Shown piece after piece: positions 7,241-17,038 of a stretch of 64,000 nt of DNA (positions within the stretch are counted from its first letter, which is position 1; each line of letters opens with the position of its first letter). The position numbers and the translations under genes are program-made. This DNA comes from BOG-908 sp964242115 (GTDB lineage Bacteria > Pseudomonadota > Alphaproteobacteria > Acetobacterales > Acetobacteraceae), in the NCBI GenBank assembly GCA_964242115.1, contig CAXSZX010000001.1, positions 496,001-560,000 of the forward strand, written 5' to 3'. Under the pieces are notes generated by a model that was not told the DNA's origin, searched no databases, and was given only the letters and a program-made list of their open reading frames with translations.

Positions 7241-10200
7241 ATGCCCTACGTAGAACTGCAAACAACCTCGAACTACTCCTTCCTCCGCGGCGCCTCGCAC
7301 GTCGAAGAGCTGCTCGCCCAGGCCAAGTTGTTCGGCTACGACGCAATCGCGATTACCGACCGCAACAGCCTTGCCGGCATCGCGCGCGCCGACCAGCGCG
7401 CCACAGAAGCCGAGATGCGCCTCATCATCGGCTGCCGGCTCGAGCTTGTCTGCGGCACCGCGCTGCTGGTCTACCCGACAGACCGTGCGGCCTATGCGCG
7501 CCTGTGCCGCATGCTCAGCATCGGCAAGGGCCGCGCCGGCAAGGGCGCCTGCCGGCTGGAGTGGAGCGACGTGGCCGCCCATGCCGAGGGCCTGATCGCT
7601 ATCCTGCTGGCCGACCAAGCGGACGCAGCTTTGCAAGAAAACCTGCAGCACCTGAAACAAGCTTTCGGCAGGGACGCCCACCTCGCGCTCACCCTGCACC
7701 GCCGTCCGGGCGACGCCACCCGCCTGCACGCACTCGCCCAGATGGCGCAGGACGCGCGCGTGTCAACGGTGGCCACCAACGACGTGCTGTACCACGACCC
7801 GTGCCGGCGCATCCTGCACGACGTGGTCACCTGCATACGCGAGGGCTGCACCATCGACGATGCCGGCTTCCGCCGCACGCGCGCGCCCGAACGCCACCTC
7901 AAGCCGCCCGAGGAGATGGCACGGCTGTTCGCTGCCTACCCCGACGCCGTCGCCCGCACACAGCAGATCGCCGAGCGCTGCTGCTTCAGCCTGCGCGAAC
8001 TGTGTTACCAGTATCCACACGAAACCGAACCTGGCAGCACCGCGCAGCAGACTCTCGAGCGCCTGACCTGGGAGGGTGCCGCGCGCCGCTACCAAGGTGC
8101 GACGCCGGACAGGGTGGCAGACCAGCTCAGGCACGAACTGGAACTGATCGCCACGATGGCCTACGCGCCGTACTTCCTCACCGTGAACAACATCGTCCGT
8201 TTCGCCGTCTCCCGCGACATCCTGTGCCAGGGCCGCGGCAGTGCTGCCAACTCGGCGGTGTGCTACGTGCTCGGCATCACCGCCATCGACCCGGTGCAGA
8301 GCAACCTGCTGTTCGAACGCTTCCTCAGCACCGACCGCCACGAACCGCCCGACATCGACGTCGATTTCGAGCACGAGCGGCGCGAGGAAGTGATCCAGTG
8401 GATCTACCAGACCTACGGCCGCGACCGTGCGGCCCTGTGCGCCACCGTGGCACGCTACCGCTCCCGCGGCGCGGTGCGCGAAGTTGGCAAAGTGCTTGGC
8501 TTGACCGAGGACGTTACCGCATCGCTCGCCGGCCAGGTGTGGGGCTGGAGCAGCGACGGCGTGGACGAGGAACACGCCGAAGCGCTGAACCTGAACCTGT
8601 CGGACCGCCGGCTTCGCCTGACTCTGGACATCGCACGCGATCTGATCGGCTTTCCGCGCCACCTCTCGCAACATCCCGGCGGCTTCGTGCTGACGCAGGA
8701 CAGGCTGGACACGCTGGTGCCGATCGAGCCGGCGTCGATGGTCGACCGCCAGGTGATCGAGTGGGACAAGGACGACATCGACCACATGCGGTTCATGAAG
8801 GTGGACGTGCTTGGCCTGGGCATGCTCGGCTGCATGCGCCGCGCCTTTGACTTGCTCGCCGAACATCGTGGCCTGGACTACAACACTATCGCCGACGTGC
8901 CGACGGAGGACGCCGCCACCTACCGGATGATCCAGCGCGCCGACACCATCGGCGTGTTCCAGATCGAAAGCCGCGCGCAGATGTCCATGCTGCCGCGGAT
9001 GAAGCCGAAGGAGCTGTACGACCTGACGATAGAAGTGGCCATCGTGCGCCCGGGTCCCATCCAGGGCGACATGGTGCATCCTTACCTGCGCCGCCGCGAC
9101 GGTTTGGAAAAACCCGAGTATCCGACGCCGGAGCTCGAACGCGTGCTCGGCAAGACGCTCGGCGTGCCGCTGTTCCAGGAACAGGCGATGCAGGTGGCCA
9201 TCGTCTGCGCCGGCTTCACCGCCACGCGCGCCGACCAGCTGCGCCGCGCCATGGCGACCTTCAAGGTGACAGGCGGAGTCAACAAGTTCCAGGCCGAGCT
9301 GATCGAAGGCATGGTCGCCAACGGCTACAAGCGCGAGTTCGCCGAGCGCACCTTCAAGCAGATCGAAGGTTTCGGCAGCTACGGTTTTCCCGAAAGCCAC
9401 GCCGCCAGCTTCGCGCTGATCGCCTACACCAGCTCGTGGATGAAGTGCCACCACCCGGACGTGTTCGCCTGCGCGCTGCTCAACGCACAGCCGATGGGCT
9501 TCTACGCACCGGCGCAGATCGTGCGCGACGCGCGCCAGCACGGCGTGGCGGTGCGTCCCGCCAGCATCAACGACAGCCGCTGGGATTGCACGCTGGAACC
9601 GGCACACCACCCGGCCATGTTGGATCACCCGTCTGCTGAGGATGCCCGACAAGCCAAAGGCCTGCAGCATCCGACCAGCCCTGCCGAGGAAGCCGCGGCA
9701 AAGGCTCTCGCCGGCCGCGCTCATCCCCTGCGGCTCGGCCTGCGCATGGTCAAGGGACTGCCGGAAAAGGATGCAGTGCAACTGATCAACAACCGGCACG
9801 AGTCTTACAGCAGCATCGCCGACCTGCACCGCCGCACGCACATTGCAATCGCCAGCCTCGAACGCCTGGCCGAGGCGGACGCTTTTTCCTGCTTCGGCCT
9901 GGACCGCCGCGAAGCGCTCTGGCAAGTGCGCGCACTCTCGCCGGCAGACCTGCCGCTGTTCGCCGGACGGGAGGACTTCAACGAGGCGCCAACAGCCATC
10001 TTACCGATGCGGCCGGGCCGCGAGGTGGTGGAGGACTACCGCAGCATCGGCCTCACGCTGCGCCGTCATCCGATCAGCTTCCTCCGCGACGAGCTCGCGG
10101 CGTCCGGCAACATCCGCGCAGCCGAGCTCGCCCACACGCGAGACGGCAAGCGCGTGTCCATCGCCGGCATCGTGTTGGTGCGTCAGAAGCCCGGCAGCGC

Positions 10201-10513
10201 CAAAGGCACCATGTTCATCACCATCGAGGACGAGACCGGCCACGCAAACCTGATTATCTGGTCTACAATCTTCGCCAAGCAGCGGCGGCTGATCCTGTCT
10301 GCCGGCATGATCGCCTGCCACGGCAAGCTGCAGCGCGAAGGCAGCGTGATCCACGTGGTGGCTGACAGGCTCGAGGACCTCTCGGACATGCTGCGCAGCA
10401 TTGGCCATCGCGATGAGGCGTTTCCGTTCCACACCGGGCGGGGAGATGAGGCCAAGCATGGCGGGGCGCCGGACATGCGGGGGATCAAGGTGAGCACTCG
10501 GGATTTTAGGTAG
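7241..10513 (+). CDS. dnaE2: Error-prone DNA polymerase III alpha subunit DnaE2
   Basis: C-family DNA polymerase that performs mutagenic synthesis across lesions with ImuA and ImuB. It is 1,090 residues, the usual DnaE2 length. Visible parts, in order: an N-terminal PHP domain (YVELQTTSNYSFLRGAS), the polymerase core with GRGSAANSAVCYVLGIT and catalytic-type PDIDVDF, QHPGGFV, FQEQAMQVA, SYGFPESHAASFALIAY, and a C-terminal OB fold (VSIAGIVLVRQKPGSAKGTMF). I chose ATG 7241; the frame is open upstream through the repeat. It completes the imuA-imuB-dnaE2 cassette but is separated from imuB by 607 bp of repeat DNA. Confidence 0.97.
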   Translation: MPYVELQTTSNYSFLRGASHVEELLAQAKLFGYDAIAITDRNSLAGIARADQRATEAEMRLIIGCRLELVCGTALLVYPTDRAAYARLCRMLSIGKGRAGKGACRLEWSDVAAHAEGLIAILLADQADAALQENLQHLKQAFGRDAHLALTLHRRPGDATRLHALAQMAQDARVSTVATNDVLYHDPCRRILHDVVTCIREGCTIDDAGFRRTRAPERHLKPPEEMARLFAAYPDAVARTQQIAERCCFSLRELCYQYPHETEPGSTAQQTLERLTWEGAARRYQGATPDRVADQLRHELELIATMAYAPYFLTVNNIVRFAVSRDILCQGRGSAANSAVCYVLGITAIDPVQSNLLFERFLSTDRHEPPDIDVDFEHERREEVIQWIYQTYGRDRAALCATVARYRSRGAVREVGKVLGLTEDVTASLAGQVWGWSSDGVDEEHAEALNLNLSDRRLRLTLDIARDLIGFPRHLSQHPGGFVLTQDRLDTLVPIEPASMVDRQVIEWDKDDIDHMRFMKVDVLGLGMLGCMRRAFDLLAEHRGLDYNTIADVPTEDAATYRMIQRADTIGVFQIESRAQMSMLPRMKPKELYDLTIEVAIVRPGPIQGDMVHPYLRRRDGLEKPEYPTPELERVLGKTLGVPLFQEQAMQVAIVCAGFTATRADQLRRAMATFKVTGGVNKFQAELIEGMVANGYKREFAERTFKQIEGFGSYGFPESHAASFALIAYTSSWMKCHHPDVFACALLNAQPMGFYAPAQIVRDARQHGVAVRPASINDSRWDCTLEPAHHPAMLDHPSAEDARQAKGLQHPTSPAEEAAAKALAGRAHPLRLGLRMVKGLPEKDAVQLINNRHESYSSIADLHRRTHIAIASLERLAEADAFSCFGLDRREALWQVRALSPADLPLFAGREDFNEAPTAILPMRPGREVVEDYRSIGLTLRRHPISFLRDELAASGNIRAAELAHTRDGKRVSIAGIVLVRQKPGSAKGTMFITIEDETGHANLIIWSTIFAKQRRLILSAGMIACHGKLQREGSVIHVVADRLEDLSDMLRSIGHRDEAFPFHTGRGDEAKHGGAPDMRGIKVSTRDFR

Positions 10514-10583
10514 GAAGCAAGCGCTTCTTTTTTGAGAAAAAAGAAGCAAAAAACTTTTGGTCCGGCTGTCGCGGGCGGCTGAA
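10514..10583 (+). repeat. PHR half element, copy 6 (A arm plus core)
   Basis: Begins directly at the dnaE2 stop (TAGGAAGCAAGC). The A hairpin and GGCTGTCGCGGGCGGCTGAA are present. The B arm is missing here and appears at 11276-11316. Confidence 0.8.
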
Positions 10584-10808
10584 GGGCTCCCGCGGCCTTG
10601 TCGGATTGACTGATCTGCATCCGAGGCGCCACGCGCCGGTGCATCACCTGCTTGTCTGGATTACCCCTGCAAGGATCGTGACGCTCGGCACCGAAGCCGG
10701 AGACAGTACAACAACCGCACTGACCTTGCTGCAGGTTCGGCGTTCGACGGTTGATACTGTATCGGCAGCGCAAATATCGGCGACCTTCGTCTCAGGCCTA
10801 CCGAAATC
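10584..10808. other. Gap with no recognised feature
   Basis: Separates the A half-repeat after dnaE2 from the frameshifted PH-like gene. I see no gene or clear structure in it. Confidence 0.4.
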
Positions 10809-11278
10809 TTGCCGGTGAGCTTGGACGTCAAGGCCGATGCGAGCCGGCTGGCGATCAGACTGCCGCTCGTGCTGCTGGTGGTAACCTGCCTTTGCAGCGT
10901 TGCCGTCTTACTCGTTGGTGCATCGTATCAGGGGAATCCGCACTGGCATAACGCGTCGCAGGCATGTCTGCGCACAGCGCCAGTGTGTGCGCGGCAGTCG
11001 CGTGCTACTTGCGCGTCATCTACGTGCCCCGCACGCGCCTCGTCGTGGACGACGGCTGCGTAGCCGTCTCTCAGCCGCTATCAACGTGGCAAGTCGCTTG
11101 GGCTGACGTAGAAAGCGTGACGGAAACAGGTTGGCTGACGCCCACGCACCGCGGTGGCATCGGCGCAGGCGTCAGTCTCAAACTGAGGTCAGGAAGATCC
11201 ACGCGTATTACCGATGTTTTCGAAATCAACCGCAAACAACTGGCACGCAAATTGAAGTCTGAACCGAGCCTACAGTGA
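10809..11278 (+). pseudogene. Frameshifted membrane-anchored PH-like domain protein
   Basis: The first frame, from about 10809, gives a transmembrane helix (LAIRLPLVLLVVTCLCSVAV) and then loses sense near residue 50. A second frame, blocked upstream by TAA at 10949-10951, gives a second hydrophobic stretch and LVVDDGCVAVSQPL...VAWADVESVTETG, resembling bacterial PH-like domains. Joined, the two would make about 155 residues with a plausible TM-TM-PH layout. I infer a single frameshift between about 10940 and 10985. Alternatives are two unrelated small ORFs or a sequencing error. It lies between the two halves of a PHR element. Confidence 0.45.
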
Positions 11279-11316
11279 CAAAGCTTTGGTTCTTTTTTAC
11301 AAAAGAACCGCTGCCT
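11276..11316 (+). repeat. PHR half element, copy 7 (B arm)
   Basis: Starts at the stop of the PH-like frame (GTGACAAAGCTTTGG) and contains a shortened B hairpin. With copy 6 it brackets the 10.58-11.27 kb segment. Confidence 0.7.
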
Positions 11317-11321
11317 GGTCT

Positions 11322-11759
11322 TCAGTCGCTCCCCCCATCCGCAGCCAATCCAGCCGCCTCGATCCCCGCAATAGCCGCACGCTCGTCGTTGTCACCAATG
11401 TCGCCGCTTATGCCGACCGCGCCGATGATCGCACCCGCAGCGTCGCGCACCAGCACGCCGCCAGGCCCTGCAACCAGGCCGCCGGCCACCACCGTGCTGA
11501 GCGAGGCGAAGAAGCTGGGCGCCTCACGCGCACGCTTGGCCAGCGTGCGTGAACCCAAACCCATAGCAAGCGCACCGTTGGCCTTGCCGTGCGCGATGTC
11601 CCAGCGGCTGCGGCTGGTGCCGTCCTCGGCGGCACAGGCTTTGGGCGCAGCGCGGGAGTCGAGCACCAGCACCAGCAACGGCAGGAGCTTTTCCGAGCGT
11701 GCGTAAGCCAGCGCGCCACTGACGATGGCTTCGGCCTGTTGAAGGGTGATGTCGGTCAT
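11322..11759 (-). CDS. GlcG/HbpS-like heme-binding family protein
   Basis: A 145-residue protein with the typical small GlcG fold: N-terminal LQQAEAIVSGALAYARS, then a central SFFASLSTVVAGGLVAGPGGVLVRD and IIGAVGISG with a C-terminal EAAG-type helix. Family members are small soluble or periplasmic proteins of uncertain role near oxidoreductase or glycolate genes; some bind heme. No signal peptide is visible. The ATG at 11759 is the only sensible start; the frame is open far upstream only as an antisense shadow of the permease gene. Exact function unknown. Confidence 0.8.
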   Translation of the reverse strand: MTDITLQQAEAIVSGALAYARSEKLLPLLVLVLDSRAAPKACAAEDGTSRSRWDIAHGKANGALAMGLGSRTLAKRAREAPSFFASLSTVVAGGLVAGPGGVLVRDAAGAIIGAVGISGDIGDNDERAAIAGIEAAGLAADGGSD

Positions 11760-11784
11760 TGCGCGCGTTCCCTGTTGAAATCGG

Positions 11785-11917
11785 CCAAGGCAAGAAGGCA
11801 GTTCTTTTTTAAAGAAAGAACCAAAAAAACGTTTATCACCTGGTATCCGTCTGCAGAACGGTCCGCGACAGCCGAGACAGAAGTTTTTCGGGTTTTTTAA
11901 AAGAAACTGCTTCCTTA
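11785..11917 (-). repeat. PHR intergenic repeat, copy 8 (B-to-A, diverged type I)
   Basis: The B hairpin and TCCGCGACAGC are clear; the A arm has decayed to TTTTTCGGGTTTTTTAAAA. The right end overlaps the stop codon of the AI-2E permease gene. Confidence 0.75.
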
Positions 11918-13750
11918 CGCTTCCTGCAAAGCCGCCACCTTCCGCCCCCGCGCGCACACCGCGCGCGTCAGCGCCACCAGCTCGCCAAGCGACAGCACGA
12001 TGGTCTCCTCGTTGCCCTGGCTGCGCAACGTGGCCAGCGTCTCGCTGTCGCCGTGCGCGTGCCATAGGCACACCACAACGGCCGCCTGCGGCATCTGGCG
12101 CTCGATCCGGCGCAGCAGGTAGCGCATCGCCGCCGGCGAGCTGCCCTGCTCCAGGGCGGACAGGCAGACCAGCCGGGCCGCGCTCATTATCTCTGGCGCA
12201 GCTTGCCTGGCACCCAGGATCTGGTTGGTCTCCGCACGCGCGCCGAAGCCGGCCTGCCGCAGCACCTGCACGGCCATCTGTGCGCCCAGATCGTCCAGCT
12301 GGCCGCGGCTGGGGATGCACAGCACTGCCCCATCTTCCCGCCAGTCGTCCGGCACGCCGGCCGCGTCCGCGCCGGACAGCACCAGCCCCGCGGTGTAAAG
12401 CGAGGCCAACAGCTTCTCGATCTGCTGGTGGATCGCCTCCAGCCGTTCGAAGGCCAGCGCGTCGCGGGCCAGGTCCGCCTGCGCCAGCGCCAGGCCGCGC
12501 AGCGCCACGCGGTCGTAGTACTCGGCGAGCGAGGTGCGGTCGACGGCGATGCGTGCCTGCGCCGCCAGCACGCGGGCGTTGCCCTCCAGCGCGCGCTGAT
12601 AGAACGTCTCCTCGGCATCGAGCGGCGGGCTGTCGCCCAGCATCACCTCGAGGAAGCGCAAGCTTTCCACGTGCCGGCCGATCACCACCAGGCAGACGGT
12701 CAGTGGGGTGGCCAGCAGCAGGCCCACGGGTCCCCACAGGAACGCCCAGAACGTGGCCGCCATGATCACCGCCAACGGCGAGAGGCCGGTGCTGTGGCCG
12801 TATAGCAGCGGTTCGACCACCTGGCCCATCACCAGCTCGCTCAGTGCGTAGAGCAGCAGCACAACCACAGCGAGGCTCCAGCCTGGCGAGACGGCCAGTG
12901 CGAGCAGCAGCGGCGGCGCTAAGGCGATGTAGGTGCCGATAAAGGGCACGAAGCGCATCATGCCGGCCAGGATGCCCCACAGCACAGGGTTGGGCAGGCC
13001 GGAGATGGCCAGCCCAGCGCCGATCCAGGTGCCGAAGGCAGCGTTGATCCCCACTTGGATCAGGAAGAAGCGGGACAGGCGGCGGGCCGCGTCGTTCATC
13101 GCCAGGATGGTGCGGTGCAGGTCCGCCCGGCCCACCAGGCGCACCAGGCGGTCGCGCAAATCCTCGCGGAACAGCAGCACGAAGACGACGAAGATCAGCA
13201 CCACGCCGAAGGTGGCCAGGATGGGCAGCAGCGGCGTCACCACCGTGCGCACGATCACCAGCGCGGAGGAGCCCTGGGCGCCGGCAGGGCCGGCCTGGCC
13301 GTGCGCGCCGGAGGGTGAGACCACGGCGACGCTGGTGTGGTCACCGGCGGCTTTGGCCACGCCCGGCGAAGCGGAGCCCAGCACGTTGTCCAGCGAGGCG
13401 GACAGCTGCTCGCTCAGGTCGTGGCCAAGCGGCAGCGTGGTCAGCTTGTGGCGGATCGTCGCCTCGTAGCTGGGCAGGCCTTGCGCAAGGGTTTCCAGCT
13501 GCCTGCCAACTACCATGCCGACGCTGCCGATCAGCACGAAGGCTAGCAGCACGGTGATCATTACCGGCAGCGTGCGGCCCAGCCTGGCACGCTGCAGCAC
13601 GCCTACCGCGGGCGCCAGCACGAAGGCCAGCAGCACCGCCAGCACGAACGGCACCAGCAATTCCTGACCGAAATACAGGCCGGCCACGACGACGGGGCCG
13701 ATGATCCAGGGGATGAGCTTGGCAGGGGGGCCCTGGGTGGTTTCGGACAT
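11915..13750 (-). CDS. AI-2E family transporter (PerM-like) with extended soluble C-terminus
   Basis: A 611-residue membrane protein. Hydrophobic segments begin at LIPWIIGPVVVAGLYFGQELL and recur through about residue 350, with the family's WGILAGMMRFVPFIGTYIA and VVEPLLYGHSTGLSPLAVIMAATFWAFLWGPVGLLLATPLTV-region features. About 240 residues of soluble sequence follow, containing VVCLWHAHGDSE and ending in a helical tail; this extension occurs in some alphaproteobacterial members. The ATG at 13750 avoids an N-terminal tail read from the repeat. The substrate is unknown; autoinducer export has been shown only for some relatives. It is divergent from the receiver gene. Confidence 0.85.
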   Translation of the reverse strand: MSETTQGPPAKLIPWIIGPVVVAGLYFGQELLVPFVLAVLLAFVLAPAVGVLQRARLGRTLPVMITVLLAFVLIGSVGMVVGRQLETLAQGLPSYEATIRHKLTTLPLGHDLSEQLSASLDNVLGSASPGVAKAAGDHTSVAVVSPSGAHGQAGPAGAQGSSALVIVRTVVTPLLPILATFGVVLIFVVFVLLFREDLRDRLVRLVGRADLHRTILAMNDAARRLSRFFLIQVGINAAFGTWIGAGLAISGLPNPVLWGILAGMMRFVPFIGTYIALAPPLLLALAVSPGWSLAVVVLLLYALSELVMGQVVEPLLYGHSTGLSPLAVIMAATFWAFLWGPVGLLLATPLTVCLVVIGRHVESLRFLEVMLGDSPPLDAEETFYQRALEGNARVLAAQARIAVDRTSLAEYYDRVALRGLALAQADLARDALAFERLEAIHQQIEKLLASLYTAGLVLSGADAAGVPDDWREDGAVLCIPSRGQLDDLGAQMAVQVLRQAGFGARAETNQILGARQAAPEIMSAARLVCLSALEQGSSPAAMRYLLRRIERQMPQAAVVVCLWHAHGDSETLATLRSQGNEETIVLSLGELVALTRAVCARGRKVAALQEA

Positions 13751-13771
13751 TGCGAGGGCCTTCGGAGAAAG

Positions 13772-13912
13772 AGAAAGCAAGGCCTTCTTTTTTGGGAAAA
13801 AAGAAGCAAAAAACTTTTGCCTCGGCTGTCGCGGACCTTCCCAACGACGTGTGCCCAAGTGACAAAGGTTTTTTGGTTCTTTTTTGCAAAAAAGAACAGC
13901 TTGCTTGCTTCT
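13772..13912 (+). repeat. PHR intergenic repeat, copy 9 (A-to-B)
   Basis: Both hairpins are intact around GGCTGTCGCGGACCTTCC, with a centre between types I and II (AACGACGTGTGCCCAAG). It fills the divergent gap between the permease and receiver genes, ending 17 bp before the receiver ATG. Confidence 0.9.
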
Positions 13913-13928
13913 TACCGGGAGAGATCAA

Positions 13929-14312
13929 ATGACCAAAATCCTGCTTGTGGAAGACCACGAGGAGCTGTGGGACTTCCTCTCCCGCCGCCTGCGCCGGCAC
14001 GGCTTCGAGGTGGCGCTGGCCCATGACGGCCAGCAGGCGCTGGACCAGACGCAGGCCGAACAGCCTGACGTGGTGCTGCTGGACATGGATCTGCCGGTGA
14101 TGGACGGCTGGACCGTGGCCCGCCGTCTGCGAGAGGACCCGGTGCACGCCCGCACCGCCATCATCGCGCTGACCGCCCACGCGATGGCAGGCGACCGTGC
14201 CCGCGCGCTGGAAGCCGGCTGCGACGACTACCACTCCAAGCCGGTCGACTTCCCGGCACTGCTGCTGCAGATCGACGACGTGCTGCTGCGGCGCGAGGAG
14301 GAGGATGCGTGA
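13929..14312 (+). CDS. Single-domain CheY-like response regulator
   Basis: A 127-residue receiver with no output domain. It has the acidic pair in KILLVEDHEELWDFL, phosphoacceptor Asp in VVLLDMDLPVMDGW, the conserved Thr/Ser in IIALTAHA and the Lys in DDYHSKPVDF. GGGAGAG lies just before the ATG. The next gene, 90 bp downstream on the same strand, encodes an 81-residue DHp-like protein, so the pair probably forms a split phosphorelay. Output is unknown. Confidence 0.93.
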   Translation: MTKILLVEDHEELWDFLSRRLRRHGFEVALAHDGQQALDQTQAEQPDVVLLDMDLPVMDGWTVARRLREDPVHARTAIIALTAHAMAGDRARALEAGCDDYHSKPVDFPALLLQIDDVLLRREEEDA

Positions 14313-14402
14313 CGCTGCCGCGCCGGCCTGCCTGATGACCAGGTCGTTCCGATCTGGTAGTGTCCTGCGGTGCCGGCCGCGCCGGCGGGAAAGGCCGGGC
14401 TG

Positions 14403-14648
14403 ATGGATCACGCGGAGCGCACGATCGAGGCCGCCGAACTGCGGATTGCCGAGCTGGAGAAGCTCATCTCCAACGTCAGGCACGACGTGAACGGGGCGCT
14501 GACGCCGGCGCTGATGGTGGCCGACCGGCTGGCGTCAAACGAGGACCCGGCGCTGCGCCGGTCCGGGGAGAAGATCGGCGAGTCCATCTTGCGGGTGACA
14601 AAGATGTTGAAGGCGACGCGGGACCTGGTGCCGTCGAAGAAAAAGTAA
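14403..14648 (+). CDS. Small DHp-like (histidine phosphoacceptor) protein
   Basis: An 81-residue helical protein. ISNVRHDVNGALTPALMVADRL resembles the H-box helix of histidine kinases, with His in RHDVNG, and a second helix follows. No ATP-binding domain is present, so it would have to be phosphorylated by another protein or act as a phosphotransfer partner for the neighbouring receiver. The ATG at 14403 was chosen over an upstream in-frame ATG at 14370. The last residues (PSKKK) and the TAA stop merge into a PHR repeat. Confidence 0.7.
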   Translation: MDHAERTIEAAELRIAELEKLISNVRHDVNGALTPALMVADRLASNEDPALRRSGEKIGESILRVTKMLKATRDLVPSKKK

Positions 14649-14789
14649 GGCCTTCTTTTTCGAGAGAAAGAAGCAAAAAGCTTTTACTGCGGCTGTCGCG
14701 GACGGCTGAAACGACACGCTTCACCAACACGCATTATACAGAGACAAAAGTTTTTTGGTTCTTTTTTTCAAAAAAGAACCGCTTGCTTC
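14645..14789 (+). repeat. PHR intergenic repeat, copy 10 (A-to-B, type II)
   Basis: Convergent gap between the DHp-like and SDR genes. The A hairpin, GGCTGTCGCGGACGGCTGAA, the long type II centre and the B hairpin are all intact; the stop codons on both sides touch its termini. Confidence 0.92.
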
Positions 14790-15574
14790 CTACTGGCAGC
14801 CAGTAGCGCCCCCATCCAGCGGAACAACAACGCCAGTAACGTAGGCGGAAGCCGGCGAACACAGGAACCCCGCCAGCCCGAGCATGTCCGCAGGCTGCCC
14901 GATGCGTCCCTGCGGAATGGAACGCTCGATCTCCGCACGGTGCTCTCCGTCGTCCAGCGCGTAGGCCATCATCTTCGTCGCGAACGGGCCAGGTGCAATC
15001 GCGTTGACGTTGACATGGTCGGCTGCCAGCCGGGCGGCGAGCGTGCGCGTCAGGTGGTGCAGCGCGGCCTTGCTTGCGTTGTAGGAAAACGTCGTGCCGC
15101 TGCCATAGGCGTGCAGCCCGGCGACCGAGCCGATGTTGACCACCCGCGCAGGGTCCTGCGCAGTGCCGGCGGCGCGCAGCACCGGCAGCAATTGCTGGGT
15201 GAGGAAGAAGACGGACTTGACGTTCAGGTCCATAACACGGTCCCAGCCGATTTCGGGGAAGTCCTCGATCGGCGCGCCCCAGGTGGCGCCTGCGTTGTTG
15301 ACCAGTATGTCGAGCTTTGCCTCCCGCGCGCGCAGCTCGCCGGCCAGGCGCAGCACCTCGTCGTGGCGTGAGAGGTCGGCCGGCAGGCTGACGCACTCGC
15401 CATGTTGCGAGAGCTCGGCGGCAACCTTGTCGCACACCTCCGCCTTGCGCGAGGAGATGTACACCTTGACGCCGGCACGCACGAAGCCGTCGGCCACGAA
15501 CAGCCCCAACCCGCGCGAGCCGCCGGTGACCAGTGCCGTCTTGCCGGCGATGCGGAACAGCGCGTCGAGCTGCA

Positions 15575-15575
<1 letters not shown>
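14790..15575 (-). CDS. SDR family NAD(P)-dependent oxidoreductase
   Basis: A 261-residue short-chain dehydrogenase. It has the cofactor motif TGGSRGLG near residue 18, NNAG, a catalytic Ser region (NIGSVAG), YxxxK in SYNASKAA and a C-terminal VPLDGGATGCQ. Family enzymes reduce or oxidise carbonyl/alcohol groups. The substrate is not evident, but its start overlaps the stop of the thiolase gene (ATGA), so co-translation and action on an acyl-CoA or 3-ketoacyl intermediate are plausible. Confidence 0.92.
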
Positions 15576-16777
<1,202 letters not shown>

Positions 16778-16810
16778 GGTTGTTGGTCCTGTGTGGGTCT
16801 TGTCGTGAAA

Positions 16811-16945
16811 AGCAAAGCAAGCAGTTCTTTTTTAAAAAAAAGAACCAAAAAACTTTTGTTCCCTTGGGCGCGCGCTGCCGGAAAAGTCCGCGACAGCCGC
16901 GACAAAAGCTTTTTGCTTCTTTTTCTCGAAAAAGAAGTGCTTTCT
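16811..16945 (-). repeat. PHR intergenic repeat, copy 11 (B-to-A, type I)
   Basis: Lies between the stop of pmbA and the start of the thiolase gene. Full B hairpin, CTTGGGCGCGCGCTGC centre, TCCGCGACAGC and A hairpin. Confidence 0.92.
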
Positions 16946-17038
16946 GACTGTGTTTTCAAAGTGGATTGACGAGTAAGCTTGCGTGTTTTCTGAGGCACCT
17001 AAGCGGATCGGCTTGCCTGGCGCTTTCCAAACGGACAC

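Noticed and set aside
7763..9925. 720-codon minus-strand open frame
   Set aside because: Antisense to dnaE2, no recognisable domain, composition of a shadow frame.
11322..12980. 552-codon minus-strand open frame
   Set aside because: Only its last 145 codons are a gene (GlcG-like); the rest is an out-of-frame read of the AI-2E permease gene and the repeat.
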